Shown: positions 6,730 through 14,471 of the stretch, one piece after another | Layout of the letters: each line of letters starts with the position of its first letter | How positions within the stretch are numbered: position 1 is the first letter of the stretch | Assembly (NCBI RefSeq): GCF_028993575.1 | Contig: NZ_CP118615.1 | Coordinates: 248,001 to 312,000, forward strand | Reading direction: 5' to 3' | DNA length: 64,000 nucleotides | Source: Micromonospora cathayae | GTDB taxonomy: Bacteria; Actinomycetota; Actinomycetes; Mycobacteriales; Micromonosporaceae | Position numbers and translations under genes: made by a program | The notes under the pieces: generated by a model | Databases searched by the model: none | Told to the model about the DNA's origin: nothing | The model's input: the letters and a program-made list of their open reading frames with translations, nothing else

Positions 6730-7509
6730 TCAGACGTGCAGGCCGCACTCGGTCTTCTCGAACATCGCCCAGCGGCCGGCCCGGGGGTCCTCGCCGGCCT
6801 TGGTCCGCCGCGTGCAGGGCCAGCAGCCGATCGAACCGTACCCCTGGCGGAACAGCTCGTTGACCGGGATGCGGTGCCGGGCGATGTACGCGTCCACGTC
6901 GGCCTGGGTCCACGCCGCGATCGGGTTGACCTTCACCTTGCGCCGCCGCTCGTCGTACCCGACGACCGGGGTGTTCGCCCGGGTCGGCGACTCGTCCCGA
7001 CGCAGCCCGGCCGCCCAGGCGTCGTACGGGGCCAGTGCCCGCTCCAGCGGCTCCACCTTGCGCAGCCGGCAGCACTCGTCCGGGGACCGGTTGAACAGCC
7101 GGGGCCCGTACTCGCCGTCCTGCTGGCCGACGGTCAGCCGGGGCCGGATCGAGCGCACGGTCACCGGCAGGGTCCGGGCCACCTCGTCGCGTACCCGCAG
7201 CGTCTCCGGGAAGTGCAGGCCGGTGTCCAGGAAGACCACGTCGACCCCGGGGGCGACCCGGGACACCAGGTGCGCCAGCACGGCGTCCGCCATCGAGCTG
7301 GTCACGCAGAACCGGTCGCCGAAGGTCTCCGCCGCCCAGCGGGCGATCTCCAGGGCCGGTGCGCCCTCCAGTTCCCGGCCGGCGGTGCGGGCCAGTTCCC
7401 GCAGCTCGTCCGGGTCGCGTCGACCCGGCTCGGCGGGCCCGGCGGGGGCGGGCCCGGAGCCGACCAGGCCGAGGCCGACCGCCGACACCAGGCCGCCCGG
7501 CGCGGTCAC
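6730..7509 (-). CDS. cysH: Adenylylsulfate/phosphoadenylylsulfate reductase
   Basis: A 259-aa assimilatory reductase that reduces activated sulfate (APS or PAPS) to sulfite. Visible: the substrate loop FCVTSSMADAVLAHL, FLDTGLHFPETL, then DECCRLRKVEPL and GSIGCWPCTRR, giving the Cys-Cys...Cys-x-x-Cys set that binds a [4Fe-4S] cluster and marks the bacterial APS-using type, and the C-terminal ECGLH catalytic cysteine. The GTG start at 7509 overlaps the stop of the preceding four-cysteine mini-gene (GTGA), fixing the start. It is in the middle of the sulfite reductase operon; sulfate adenylyltransferase genes are not in the window. Confidence 0.92.
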   Translation of the reverse strand: MTAPGGLVSAVGLGLVGSGPAPAGPAEPGRRDPDELRELARTAGRELEGAPALEIARWAAETFGDRFCVTSSMADAVLAHLVSRVAPGVDVVFLDTGLHFPETLRVRDEVARTLPVTVRSIRPRLTVGQQDGEYGPRLFNRSPDECCRLRKVEPLERALAPYDAWAAGLRRDESPTRANTPVVGYDERRRKVKVNPIAAWTQADVDAYIARHRIPVNELFRQGYGSIGCWPCTRRTKAGEDPRAGRWAMFEKTECGLHV

Positions 7510-7664
7510 CGGGTCACCGCCCGGGAGAGCAGGCCGGTGAACTTCACCGTGAAGACCCGCACGCAGGCGTGGCACTCCCAGGCACCGTGCCCGGCCTCGC
7601 TCGGCCGCAGGTCCTCCTCGCCGCAGTACGGGCAGTACAGCGGCACCGAACGGGTTTCACTCAT
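7506..7664 (-). CDS. 52-aa four-cysteine (zinc-ribbon/rubredoxin-like) mini-protein
   Basis: A tiny gene, MSETRSVPLYCPYCGEE..., with two CxxC knuckles (YCPYC near residues 11-14 and ECHAC near 31-34) 16 residues apart, suited to binding Zn or Fe. It is locked between sulfite reductase and cysH by 4-nt overlaps on both sides: ATGA at 7661-7664 with the upstream stop, and GTGA at 7506-7509 with cysH. Such small proteins recur in actinobacterial sulfate-assimilation operons. A role in electron delivery to either reductase, or in handling sulfite or iron, is inference only. It has no other recognisable domain. Confidence 0.85.
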   Translation of the reverse strand: MSETRSVPLYCPYCGEEDLRPSEAGHGAWECHACVRVFTVKFTGLLSRAVTR

Positions 7665-9373
7665 CGGAGTTCCTCCTCGTCGACCCGGATCACCCAGTTG
7701 GCGAACGTCTCACCCTCGGTACGGCCGGCCAGGTAGCGCCGGGCCAGCCGCTCGACGTACCCGGGAAGTTCCTCGGCGGTGGTCTTCAGGCCGCGCAGCT
7801 TGCGGCCGAACCCGGCGGTCTGCCCCGCCGCCATGCCCAGGCCGCCGCCCAGGTGCACCTGGAAACCCTCGACCTGGCGGCCGTCCGGACCCACCACGAG
7901 CTGGCCCTTGAGCCCGATGTCGGCGACCTGGGTGCGGGCGCAGGCGTTCGGGCAGCCGTTGATGTGGATGGAGATGTCCGCGTCGAACTCGCGCAGCCGC
8001 TCCTCCAGCCGGGCCACCAGTTCCTCGCCCCGGGCCTTGGTCTCGACGATCGCGAGCTTGCAGTACTCGATGCCGGTGCAGGCCATGGTGCCACGCCGCC
8101 AGGCCGACGGGTGCGCCTCCAGGCCGATGCCGCGCAGCGCCGTGGTCAGCGAGTCGGTCCGCTCGGCCGGCACGTCCAGCACCAGCAGTTTCTGGTACGG
8201 GGTCAGCCGCACCCGGTCGCTGCCGTGTGCCTCGACCACGTCGGCGAGCTGGGCGAGCTGGGTGCCGGAGACCCGGCCGACGACCGGGGCGGCCCCGACG
8301 TAGTACCGGCCGTCGGCCTGCTCGTGCACCCCGATGTGGTCCACCGGCCGGTCCGGCAGCTGCGGGGCGGGACCGTCCAGCAGCGTCCGGCCCAGGTACT
8401 CCTTCTCCAGTACCTCGCGGAACTTCTCCACGCCCCAGTCGGCGACCAGGAACTTCAGCCGGGCCCGGTTGCGCAGCCGGCGGTAGCCGTAGTCGCGGAA
8501 GATCCCGACCACGCCGGCCCACACGTCCGGCACCTCGGCCAGCGGCACCCACACCCCGAGCCGCTTGGCGAGCATCGGGTTGGTGGAGAGCCCGCCGCCG
8601 ACCCACAGGTCGAAGCCGGGGCCGTGGTCCGGGTGGTCCACCCCGAGGAAGGCGATGTCGTTGGCCTCGTACGGGGTGTCGACCAGCCAGGAGATCGACG
8701 TCTTGAACTTGCGCGGCAGGTTGGAGTACGCCTTGTCGCCGACGTACCGGCGGACGATCTCGTCGACCGCCGGGGTCGGGTCGAGCAGCTCGTCCTTCGC
8801 CACCCCGGCGACCGGGCTGCCGAGCACGATCCGGGGGCAGTCCCCGCACGCCTCGGTGGTCTGCAGGCCGACCGACTCCAGCCGCCGCCAGATCTCCGGC
8901 ATGTCCTCGACCCGGATCCAGTGGTACTGGACGTTCTGCCGGTCGGTGATGTCGGCGGTGTCCCGGGCGAACTCGCGGGAGATGTCGGCGACCACCCGGA
9001 GCTGGGCCAGGGTGAGCTGGCCGCCGTCGATCCGCACCCGGAGCATGAAGAACTCGTCCTCCAGCTCGTGCGGCTCCAGGACGGCGGTCCGCCCGCCGTC
9101 GATGCCGGCCTTGCGCTGCGTGTAGAGACCCCACCAGCGGAACCGGCCGCGCAGGTCCTGCGGGTCGATCGAGGCGAAGCCGCGGTGCGCGTAGATGTTC
9201 TCGATCCGGGCCCGGACGTTCAGCGGATCGTCGTCCTTCTTGATCCGCTCGTTGGGGTTGAGCGGCTCCCGGTGCCCGAGCGCCCACTGCCCCTCACCCC
9301 GGGGCCGGCGGGGGGCCCGGGCGGCGGGTGCCGCCGGGCGCTCGGGCCGGGTCGGGGTGCTGTTGACGGCCAT
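7661..9373 (-). CDS. sir: Ferredoxin-dependent assimilatory sulfite reductase
   Basis: A 570-aa siroheme enzyme that reduces sulfite to sulfide with six electrons from ferredoxin. It contains the two nitrite/sulfite reductase half repeats: ferredoxin-like segments near residues 70-180 with TTEACGDCPR, and the catalytic half with CTGIEYCKLAIVETK and HINGCPNACARTQ, whose four cysteines (C-x5-C and C-x3-C) bind the [4Fe-4S]-siroheme pair. GLYTQRK and ACGDC hold the tyrosine and cysteine that form a covalent cross-link in mycobacterial NirA. ATG 9373 follows GGAGG at 9382-9386 (minus). It heads the operon with the mini-protein, cysH and the chelatase. A leader peptide gene and a pairing that would cover the ribosome site lie upstream. 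Confidence 0.94.
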   Translation of the reverse strand: MAVNSTPTRPERPAAPAARAPRRPRGEGQWALGHREPLNPNERIKKDDDPLNVRARIENIYAHRGFASIDPQDLRGRFRWWGLYTQRKAGIDGGRTAVLEPHELEDEFFMLRVRIDGGQLTLAQLRVVADISREFARDTADITDRQNVQYHWIRVEDMPEIWRRLESVGLQTTEACGDCPRIVLGSPVAGVAKDELLDPTPAVDEIVRRYVGDKAYSNLPRKFKTSISWLVDTPYEANDIAFLGVDHPDHGPGFDLWVGGGLSTNPMLAKRLGVWVPLAEVPDVWAGVVGIFRDYGYRRLRNRARLKFLVADWGVEKFREVLEKEYLGRTLLDGPAPQLPDRPVDHIGVHEQADGRYYVGAAPVVGRVSGTQLAQLADVVEAHGSDRVRLTPYQKLLVLDVPAERTDSLTTALRGIGLEAHPSAWRRGTMACTGIEYCKLAIVETKARGEELVARLEERLREFDADISIHINGCPNACARTQVADIGLKGQLVVGPDGRQVEGFQVHLGGGLGMAAGQTAGFGRKLRGLKTTAEELPGYVERLARRYLAGRTEGETFANWVIRVDEEELR

Positions 9374-9384
9374 CGCGGCGTCCT

Positions 9385-9459
9385 CCGTTGTCTGGGTGGT
9401 TGCGTCGGTGCGGGCGCGGTACGCGCCGGCCACCCGGAGGCCGGGCGGGGAGACAACGG
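9385..9459 (-). promoter_or_regulatory. Hairpin that can sequester the sulfite reductase ribosome site
   Basis: CCGTTGTCT (9385-9393 on the plus strand) and AGACAACGG (9451-9459) are exact inverted repeats. On the mRNA the later arm runs straight into the sulfite reductase Shine-Dalgarno (AACGGAGG). The enclosed 57 nt form a further hairpin, CCGGCC/GGCCGG (9426-9431, 9439-9444). The leader peptide stops about 55 nt before this structure, so translation-coupled control of the ribosome site is plausible. No U-tract is present, so control at initiation is likelier than termination. Confidence 0.5.
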
Positions 9460-9513
9460 TGTCGTGAGAAGCCGGCGCGGAGGGGACGCCTGTGACGGAT
9501 CGGTCGGGCGTCG

Positions 9514-9600
9514 TCAGTGGGCCGGACAGATGGCGCTGCGGACGCGGCCGTAGTCGACGTGGCGGCGGGCCACGAGACGGCGGTCGACAGCGGCGGTCAT
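9514..9600 (-). CDS. Putative cis-acting leader peptide of the sulfur operon
   Basis: A 28-codon ORF (ATG at 9600, alternative ATG at 9609) with core VDRRLVARRHVDYGRVRSAICPAH: a basic RRHVDxxRVxSAxC pattern ending with one cysteine four residues before the stop. This matches, from memory, a class of short actinobacterial peptides found upstream of sulfur-metabolism genes. In mycobacteria cysteine-codon leader ORFs regulate sulfate-assimilation operons by cysteine-responsive attenuation. Here a Cys codon close to the stop, followed by the sequestering hairpin, suggests ribosome slowing at low cysteine affects the sir operon. No obvious ribosome site precedes it, so it may be leaderless. Confidence 0.65.
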   Translation of the reverse strand: MTAAVDRRLVARRHVDYGRVRSAICPAH

Positions 9601-9770
9601 GGCGACCATGCTGCCACACCGCGCGGAGGCCGGCCAAGGTTCCGGTGCGCCATCCCACATCACGGGCCACCGTCGGCGACCTCGGCACACGACCACCCGG
9701 CAACCGGGTGGCAGATCGACCTGAACCGATCACCGGAGTTCGGGCGGCCGGCCCGTGCGACGCTTCGGAG

Positions 9771-11411
9771 GTGGTCGGCGAGCCCGACGTGCCGGGCGGG
9801 TGGCGGGAGCGGGTACGGCGGGTCGGCCGTACCGGCTGGCTCTGGCCGACGCTGCTGACCCTGGTGGTCGCCGGGGCCGGGGTGGGACACGCCCAGCCGT
9901 GGCGGGACGAGCTGGCGACCTGGAGCGCCGCCAGCCGTCCGTTGCCCGACCTGCTCCGGCTCGCCGGCACCGTGGACGCCACCACCGCCCCGTACTACCT
10001 GCTCCTGCACGGCTGGGTGGCGGTGGCCGGGGACTCGGTCACCGCGTTGCGGCTGCCCAGCGTGCTGGCCGTCGCGGCGGCCGCCGGACTCACCGCCGTA
10101 CTCGGGGAACGGCTGTTCGGCCGGCGGGCCGGCCTGCTCGGCGGGCTACTGTTCGCGGTGCTGCCCAGCACCTCCCGGTACGGGCAGGAGGCCCGACCGT
10201 ACGCCCTGGCCACCCTTCTCGCGGTGGCCGCCACCCTGCTGCTGGTGGCCGCGTTGCGCCGGCCCGGCCCGGCCCGATGGGCGGGGTACTCGGGCGCGGT
10301 GACCGCCCTCGGGCTGGCCCACCTGGTCGCGCTGACCGTGCTCGCCGCGCACGCCCTGGCGGTCGCGGCGTCGCCGGCGCGCGGCGCGCCGCCGCCCGAC
10401 GCACGCACGCCGCCGCCGGTCGGCCGCACCCTGCCGCCCGACGCAGGCACACCGCCGCCCGACGGAAGCACGCCGCCCGACGGGACCCCGGTGCCGGGCC
10501 GGGCCGAGTGGCGGGGGTGGCAGCAGCGGCGCCGGCGGGCCTGGTTGCTCGCCCTGCTGCCGGCGGCGCTGGTGCTCACCCCGCTGGCCCTGCTCGCCCG
10601 GGGGCAGCGGGGCCGCCAGTTGGCCTGGGTCGACCCGGCCCGGCTGGGTGAGCTGCCCGGCCTGCCGGGTGCCCTCACCGCCAGTGCCGCGGTCGGCGGT
10701 CTGCTGGTCGGGCTGGCCGTGGTGGGGGCCGCCGGGCGGGGGCGGTGGGGGTTGGTGCTGCTGGCGGCGGTGGCGCTGCCGGCCGGGCTGCTCTTCGTCG
10801 GCGGGCTGGTGACCCCGCTCTGGGTCCCGCGCTACCTGGTCTTCACCACCCCGTTCCTGTGCCTGCCGGCCGGGGCGCTGCTCGCCTCGGTACGCCTGCC
10901 GGCCGCGCTCGCGGTGGTCGGGCTGGCTGTCGGGCTCGGCGCGCCCGCCCAGCTGGACCTGCGGCGTACCCACGACTGGCCCCGCTCCGCCCCGGTCGAC
11001 TACCGGGGCGCGGCCCGGATCGTCGACGCCCACCAGCGGCCCGGCGACGCGGTGGTGTACCACCCCCGGCAGGGTTTCCTCTTCCTCGACCTCGGGCTGG
11101 CGTACCACCTCGGGGCCGATCGTCCCCGGGACGCGCTGGCGGTACGCGACCAGCGCCGGGCGGGTGACCTGTGGGCGGTGGAGTGCGACCGGCCGGCCCG
11201 CTGCCTGGCCGGGGTGGACCGGGTCTGGCTGGTGACGGCCGGCCGGCCCGCCGACCCGGCCCGCCGATCCGCCGACCCGACGACCGGCCGGCCGCCCGAC
11301 CCGTTGGCCGGATTGCCGGCGGCGAAGCGGGACGCCCTGGCCGGCTGGTCCCCCACCGACCGCTGGACGGTGCCGGGGATCACCGTCACCCTGCTCACCC
11401 GCCCGTCCTGA
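9771..11411 (+). CDS. GT-C fold membrane glycosyltransferase (family 39-like)
   Basis: A polytopic protein of about 546 aa. The first extracytoplasmic loop holds QPWRDELATWSAASRPL, the acidic D-E motif of GT-C enzymes that use polyprenyl-phosphate sugars, followed by YYLLLHGW and about nine more hydrophobic segments. It probably transfers a sugar from a lipid donor to a wall or lipid acceptor outside the membrane. A Pro-rich repeat loop sits between membrane segments (about residues 203-240). The C-terminal part (YRGAARIVDAHQRPGDAVVYH) is an extracytoplasmic domain. The start is uncertain: GTG 9771 is used because GGAG precedes it directly, although spacing is short; later GTG codons are possible. 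Confidence 0.78.
   Translation: MVGEPDVPGGWRERVRRVGRTGWLWPTLLTLVVAGAGVGHAQPWRDELATWSAASRPLPDLLRLAGTVDATTAPYYLLLHGWVAVAGDSVTALRLPSVLAVAAAAGLTAVLGERLFGRRAGLLGGLLFAVLPSTSRYGQEARPYALATLLAVAATLLLVAALRRPGPARWAGYSGAVTALGLAHLVALTVLAAHALAVAASPARGAPPPDARTPPPVGRTLPPDAGTPPPDGSTPPDGTPVPGRAEWRGWQQRRRRAWLLALLPAALVLTPLALLARGQRGRQLAWVDPARLGELPGLPGALTASAAVGGLLVGLAVVGAAGRGRWGLVLLAAVALPAGLLFVGGLVTPLWVPRYLVFTTPFLCLPAGALLASVRLPAALAVVGLAVGLGAPAQLDLRRTHDWPRSAPVDYRGAARIVDAHQRPGDAVVYHPRQGFLFLDLGLAYHLGADRPRDALAVRDQRRAGDLWAVECDRPARCLAGVDRVWLVTAGRPADPARRSADPTTGRPPDPLAGLPAAKRDALAGWSPTDRWTVPGITVTLLTRPS
10378..10490 (+). repeat. Pro/Asp tandem repeat inside the glycosyltransferase
   Basis: Degenerate 24-30-bp units on a GCCGCCCGACG core encode PPPDARTPPPVGRTLPPDAGTPPPDGSTPPDG-like sequence in a cytoplasmic loop between hydrophobic segments. 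Unit number could vary between strains by slippage. Confidence 0.7.
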
Positions 11412-11575
11412 CCTCCCGGCCCGTCCTGACCTCCCGGCCCGTGCGGCCCGCGGCCCGTGCGGTGCCTGGCGGCCCTCCGGCACGGGCGGCGCGTGCGGCC
11501 TGGCCCGGGCGGCGCGCCCAGCCCGTCCGCCCGCCCAGCCCGTGCGGGGCGCTCAGCCGACGCGACAGCCCGCGT

Positions 11576-13096
11576 TCATCCGCGACGGGCGGCGGCGAGC
11601 GGGACGACCAGCACCGCCTCGGTGCCACCGCCGGCGGCGTTCCGCAGCTCGATGCTGCCCCGCAGTTCGCCGGTGGCCAACGCGCGGACGATCTGGAGCC
11701 CCAGGTTGGCACCCTGGTCGGTGTCGAACCCGTCCGGCAGGCCCCGGCCGTTGTCGGCCACGGTGACGTGCAGCTGCTTGCGGAACCGGTGCGCGGAGAC
11801 CACCACCTCGGGCGCGGCCGGGGCGGGCTCCCCCTCGCCGGCCGGGAACCCGTGCTCCACGGCGTTGAGCAGCAGCTCGTTGAGGACCATCACCAGCGAG
11901 GTGGCGATCTCGGCGGGCAGGACGCCGAAGCTGCCCTCGCGGCGCATCCGGACCCGGAACTCGGTGGCCGCCACCTCGGTCGCCGCGCTCGCCACCCGGT
12001 CGACGATGCCGTCGAACTCGACCGCCTCGTCGCTGGACATGGAGAGCGTCTCGTGTACCAGCGCGATCGAGGCGACCCGGCGGACCGACTCCTCCAGGGC
12101 GGCGCGGGCGGCCGGGATGCCGACCCGGCGGGCCTGGAGCCGCAGCAGCGCCGCCACCGTCTGGAGGTTGTTCTTCACCCGGTGGTGGATCTCCCGGATG
12201 GTGGCGTCCTTGGTGATCAGGGCCCGGTCCCGGCGGCGTACCTCGGTGATGTCGCGGACCAGCACCAGCGCGCCGATCGGCACCCCGGCGGGCATCAGCG
12301 GCAGGGCCCGGGTGAGCATCGTCGCGCCCCGGGCGTCGATCTCCCGCCGGGGCGGGGCCTCGCCGCGCAGCGCGGCCAGGATGCCGTTGGCCGCGTCGGT
12401 GCCCTCCAGCGGGTCGGTGGCGAGCCGGCGGTGCAGTACGGCCAGGTCCTCGCCGACCAGGTGCGCGGCGAACCCGAGCCGCCGGTACGCCGACTGGGCG
12501 TTCGGGCTGGCGTAGGTGACCTTGCCGCTGGCGTCCAGCCGGACCAGTCCGTCCCCGACCCGGGGGGCGGAGGTGGTCTCGCCCGGGTGCCGGGGCGGTG
12601 GGAAGGTGCCGTCGGCGAGCATCTGGGCCAGGTCGTCGGCGGTGGTCAGGTAGTTCAGTTCGAGCTGGCTGGGGGTACGGGCGGTGGAGAGGTTGGTGTC
12701 CCGGCCGACCACCGCGATCACCTCGCCGGCCTCGCCGTCGGCGGTACGCAGCCGGACCGGGATCGCCTCGTGCCTCGCCGGGACGTCGCCGTACCAGACC
12801 GGGTCGCCCTCCCGCCAGATCCGTCCCTGGCTGTACGCGACGGTCAGGTGGGCGACCTCCGGCCCGCCGACGATCCGCCCCACCTGGTCGTCCTGGTAGG
12901 CGGTCGGGGCGGTGGTGGGGCGTACCTGGGCCACGCAGAGGAAGCTCTCGTCACCGTCGACGGGCACCCAGAGCAGCAGGTCGGCGAAGGAGAGGTCGGA
13001 CAGGAGCTGCCAGTCACCGGCGATCCGGTGCAGGTGGTCGACGTCGGCCGGGCGGAGCTGGGTGTGCTCCTCGGCGAGTTCGCGCAGCGTGGACAC
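11576..13096 (-). CDS. pdtaS: PdtaS-type sensor histidine kinase
   Basis: A 506-aa soluble sensor kinase. It starts at GTG 13096 with STLRELAEEHTQLRPADVDHLHRIAGDWQLLSDLSFADLLLWV, the N-terminal GAF-like domain of PdtaS, followed by a PAS domain (about residues 190-290), the HisKA_2 phosphoacceptor box IREIHHRVKNNLQTVAALLRLQARR near 305, and an HATPase (LNELLLNAVEHGFP, DNGRGLPDGFD). Length and order match mycobacterial PdtaS (about 500 aa), which phosphorylates the RNA-binding antiterminator PdtaR; no ANTAR regulator gene lies in this window. Very long upstream reading frames exist in the same frame but do not resemble protein families. Confidence 0.9.
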   Translation of the reverse strand: MSTLRELAEEHTQLRPADVDHLHRIAGDWQLLSDLSFADLLLWVPVDGDESFLCVAQVRPTTAPTAYQDDQVGRIVGGPEVAHLTVAYSQGRIWREGDPVWYGDVPARHEAIPVRLRTADGEAGEVIAVVGRDTNLSTARTPSQLELNYLTTADDLAQMLADGTFPPPRHPGETTSAPRVGDGLVRLDASGKVTYASPNAQSAYRRLGFAAHLVGEDLAVLHRRLATDPLEGTDAANGILAALRGEAPPRREIDARGATMLTRALPLMPAGVPIGALVLVRDITEVRRRDRALITKDATIREIHHRVKNNLQTVAALLRLQARRVGIPAARAALEESVRRVASIALVHETLSMSSDEAVEFDGIVDRVASAATEVAATEFRVRMRREGSFGVLPAEIATSLVMVLNELLLNAVEHGFPAGEGEPAPAAPEVVVSAHRFRKQLHVTVADNGRGLPDGFDTDQGANLGLQIVRALATGELRGSIELRNAAGGGTEAVLVVPLAAARRG

Positions 13097-13254
13097 CCCG
13101 ACAGCCTGCCACGCCGGCCGACCGGCCGCTGCGGTGGCCGCCGGGCGACCGTCGTCGCGGACGGCCGCCGGGCCGGCGTCGTCCCGGGTGACCGCCGGAC
13201 GGACCATCCGGCGCGGTGGCCGCCGGGGCGGACCGGACCGGACGGCGGCGGGCG

Positions 13255-14286
13255 TCACATCGTCGCGGTGACCTTCTTCAGGCCGCGCGGGGCGTCCGGG
13301 TCCTCGCCCCGGGCCAGGGCGAGGGCCAGCGCCAGCCGCTGCAACGGCAGGATGTCCAGCAGCGGGGCGTACCGCTCGTCGACCTCGGGCACCGCCATCC
13401 GGGTCGCCCCGTCGACGTCGGCGGAGCCGACCACCACCACGTCGGCGCGGCGTTCGCCGAGCCGGGGCAGCACCTCGCGCATGGACCGGCCGCCGGGGCC
13501 GGAGCCGACCACCGCGAGCACCGGTACGTCCGGGTCGGTCATCGCCAGCGGGCCGTGCAGCAGGTCGGCCCCGGAGAAGGCGAGCGCCGGCAGGTACGAG
13601 GTCTCCATCAGTTTCAGCGCGGCTTCCCGGGCGGTCGGGTACGCGTACCCCCGGCCGGTGGTGACCAGCCGGGCGGCGAACCGGTAGCGGGCGGCGAGCT
13701 GGGCCGGGGTGGGGTCGGCGAGGGTACGGGCGGCGAGGTCGGGCAGCGCGGCGAGGGCTTCCCGCTCGGCGGCCGGGAGGGTGCCGTCGCCGGCCCGGAC
13801 GCCCTCGACCAGCAGCAGCAGGGCGAGCAGTTCGGCGGTGTACGTCTTGGTGGCGGCGACGGCCCGCTCGTGCCCGGCGGCGATGTCGACGCTCAGCTCG
13901 GCGGCCGCGGCCAGCGGCGAGGACGGGGCGTTGGTGACGGCGAGGGTGAGCGCGCCGGATTCGCGGGCCACGCGGAGCACCTCGACCAGGTCGGGTGAGC
14001 CGCCGCTCTGGCTGACCCCGACGACCAGCGCGTCGGACAGGTCGGGCCGGGCCCCGAAGACGGTGACGGTGCTGGGTGAGGCGAGCCCGGCGGGGACACC
14101 CAGCCGGATCTCGGTGAGGTACGCCGCGTAGAGCGCGGCGTGGTCGGAGGTGCCCCGGGCGGTGAACACCACGTGCCGGGGGCGGCGACGGGCGATCACC
14201 TGGGCGACCTCGGCGATCGGGCCGGTGTGCGCGGCGGAGAGCAACCGGGCGTAGCCGGCCGGCTGCTCCTCGATGTCGGCGGTCAT
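13255..14286 (-). CDS. SIS-domain sugar phosphate isomerase/aminotransferase-like protein
   Basis: A 343-aa protein with two SIS sugar-phosphate binding domains, equivalent to the isomerase half of GlmS without the glutaminase domain. Motifs: VVFTARGTSDHAALYAAYL, GVSQSGGSPDLVEVLR (SIS phosphate loop), AATKTYTAELLALLLL, and the second domain GRGYAYPTAREAALKLMETSYLPALAFSGADLLHGPLAM. It may deaminate or isomerise an amino-sugar phosphate. ATG 14286 is chosen; an in-frame upstream GTG/ATG at 14307 would add seven residues. It lies divergent from the TPR gene, with an inverted repeat in between, and 158 bp upstream of pdtaS. Confidence 0.85.
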   Translation of the reverse strand: MTADIEEQPAGYARLLSAAHTGPIAEVAQVIARRRPRHVVFTARGTSDHAALYAAYLTEIRLGVPAGLASPSTVTVFGARPDLSDALVVGVSQSGGSPDLVEVLRVARESGALTLAVTNAPSSPLAAAAELSVDIAAGHERAVAATKTYTAELLALLLLVEGVRAGDGTLPAAEREALAALPDLAARTLADPTPAQLAARYRFAARLVTTGRGYAYPTAREAALKLMETSYLPALAFSGADLLHGPLAMTDPDVPVLAVVGSGPGGRSMREVLPRLGERRADVVVVGSADVDGATRMAVPEVDERYAPLLDILPLQRLALALALARGEDPDAPRGLKKVTATM

Positions 14287-14343
14287 GCCAGCTCCGGGAC
14301 GGGTCACCGGTACCCCCTTCTGCTGCGCGATTCTCGCGCGGTT

Positions 14344-14361
14344 GATGCTCAGTCTTGCATC
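14344..14361. promoter_or_regulatory. Small inverted repeat between SIS and TPR genes
   Basis: GATGC-N8-GCATC in an AT-richer stretch 58 bp before the SIS start and about 110 bp before the TPR start. It is a possible operator or promoter-proximal site; chance occurrence cannot be excluded for 5-bp arms. Confidence 0.3.
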
Positions 14362-14471
14362 TTTGAAGCCGATTCAGCAACACAACGAGCAGGAGTGCGC
14401 AGGGGGTTACAGGACGCGCGTCATCCCCTACGCTGGCCGCACCCGGAAGCCACGCCGAGTGAAGGGGCACC

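Noticed and set aside
10378..10490. Minisatellite as an independent mobile element
   Set aside because: It is a coding repeat in phase with the glycosyltransferase and has no element ends.
13097..14470. Very long minus frame extending pdtaS upstream to nearly 1000 aa
   Set aside because: The extra part is the SIS gene read in a wrong frame; PdtaS length and N-terminus match the start at 13096.
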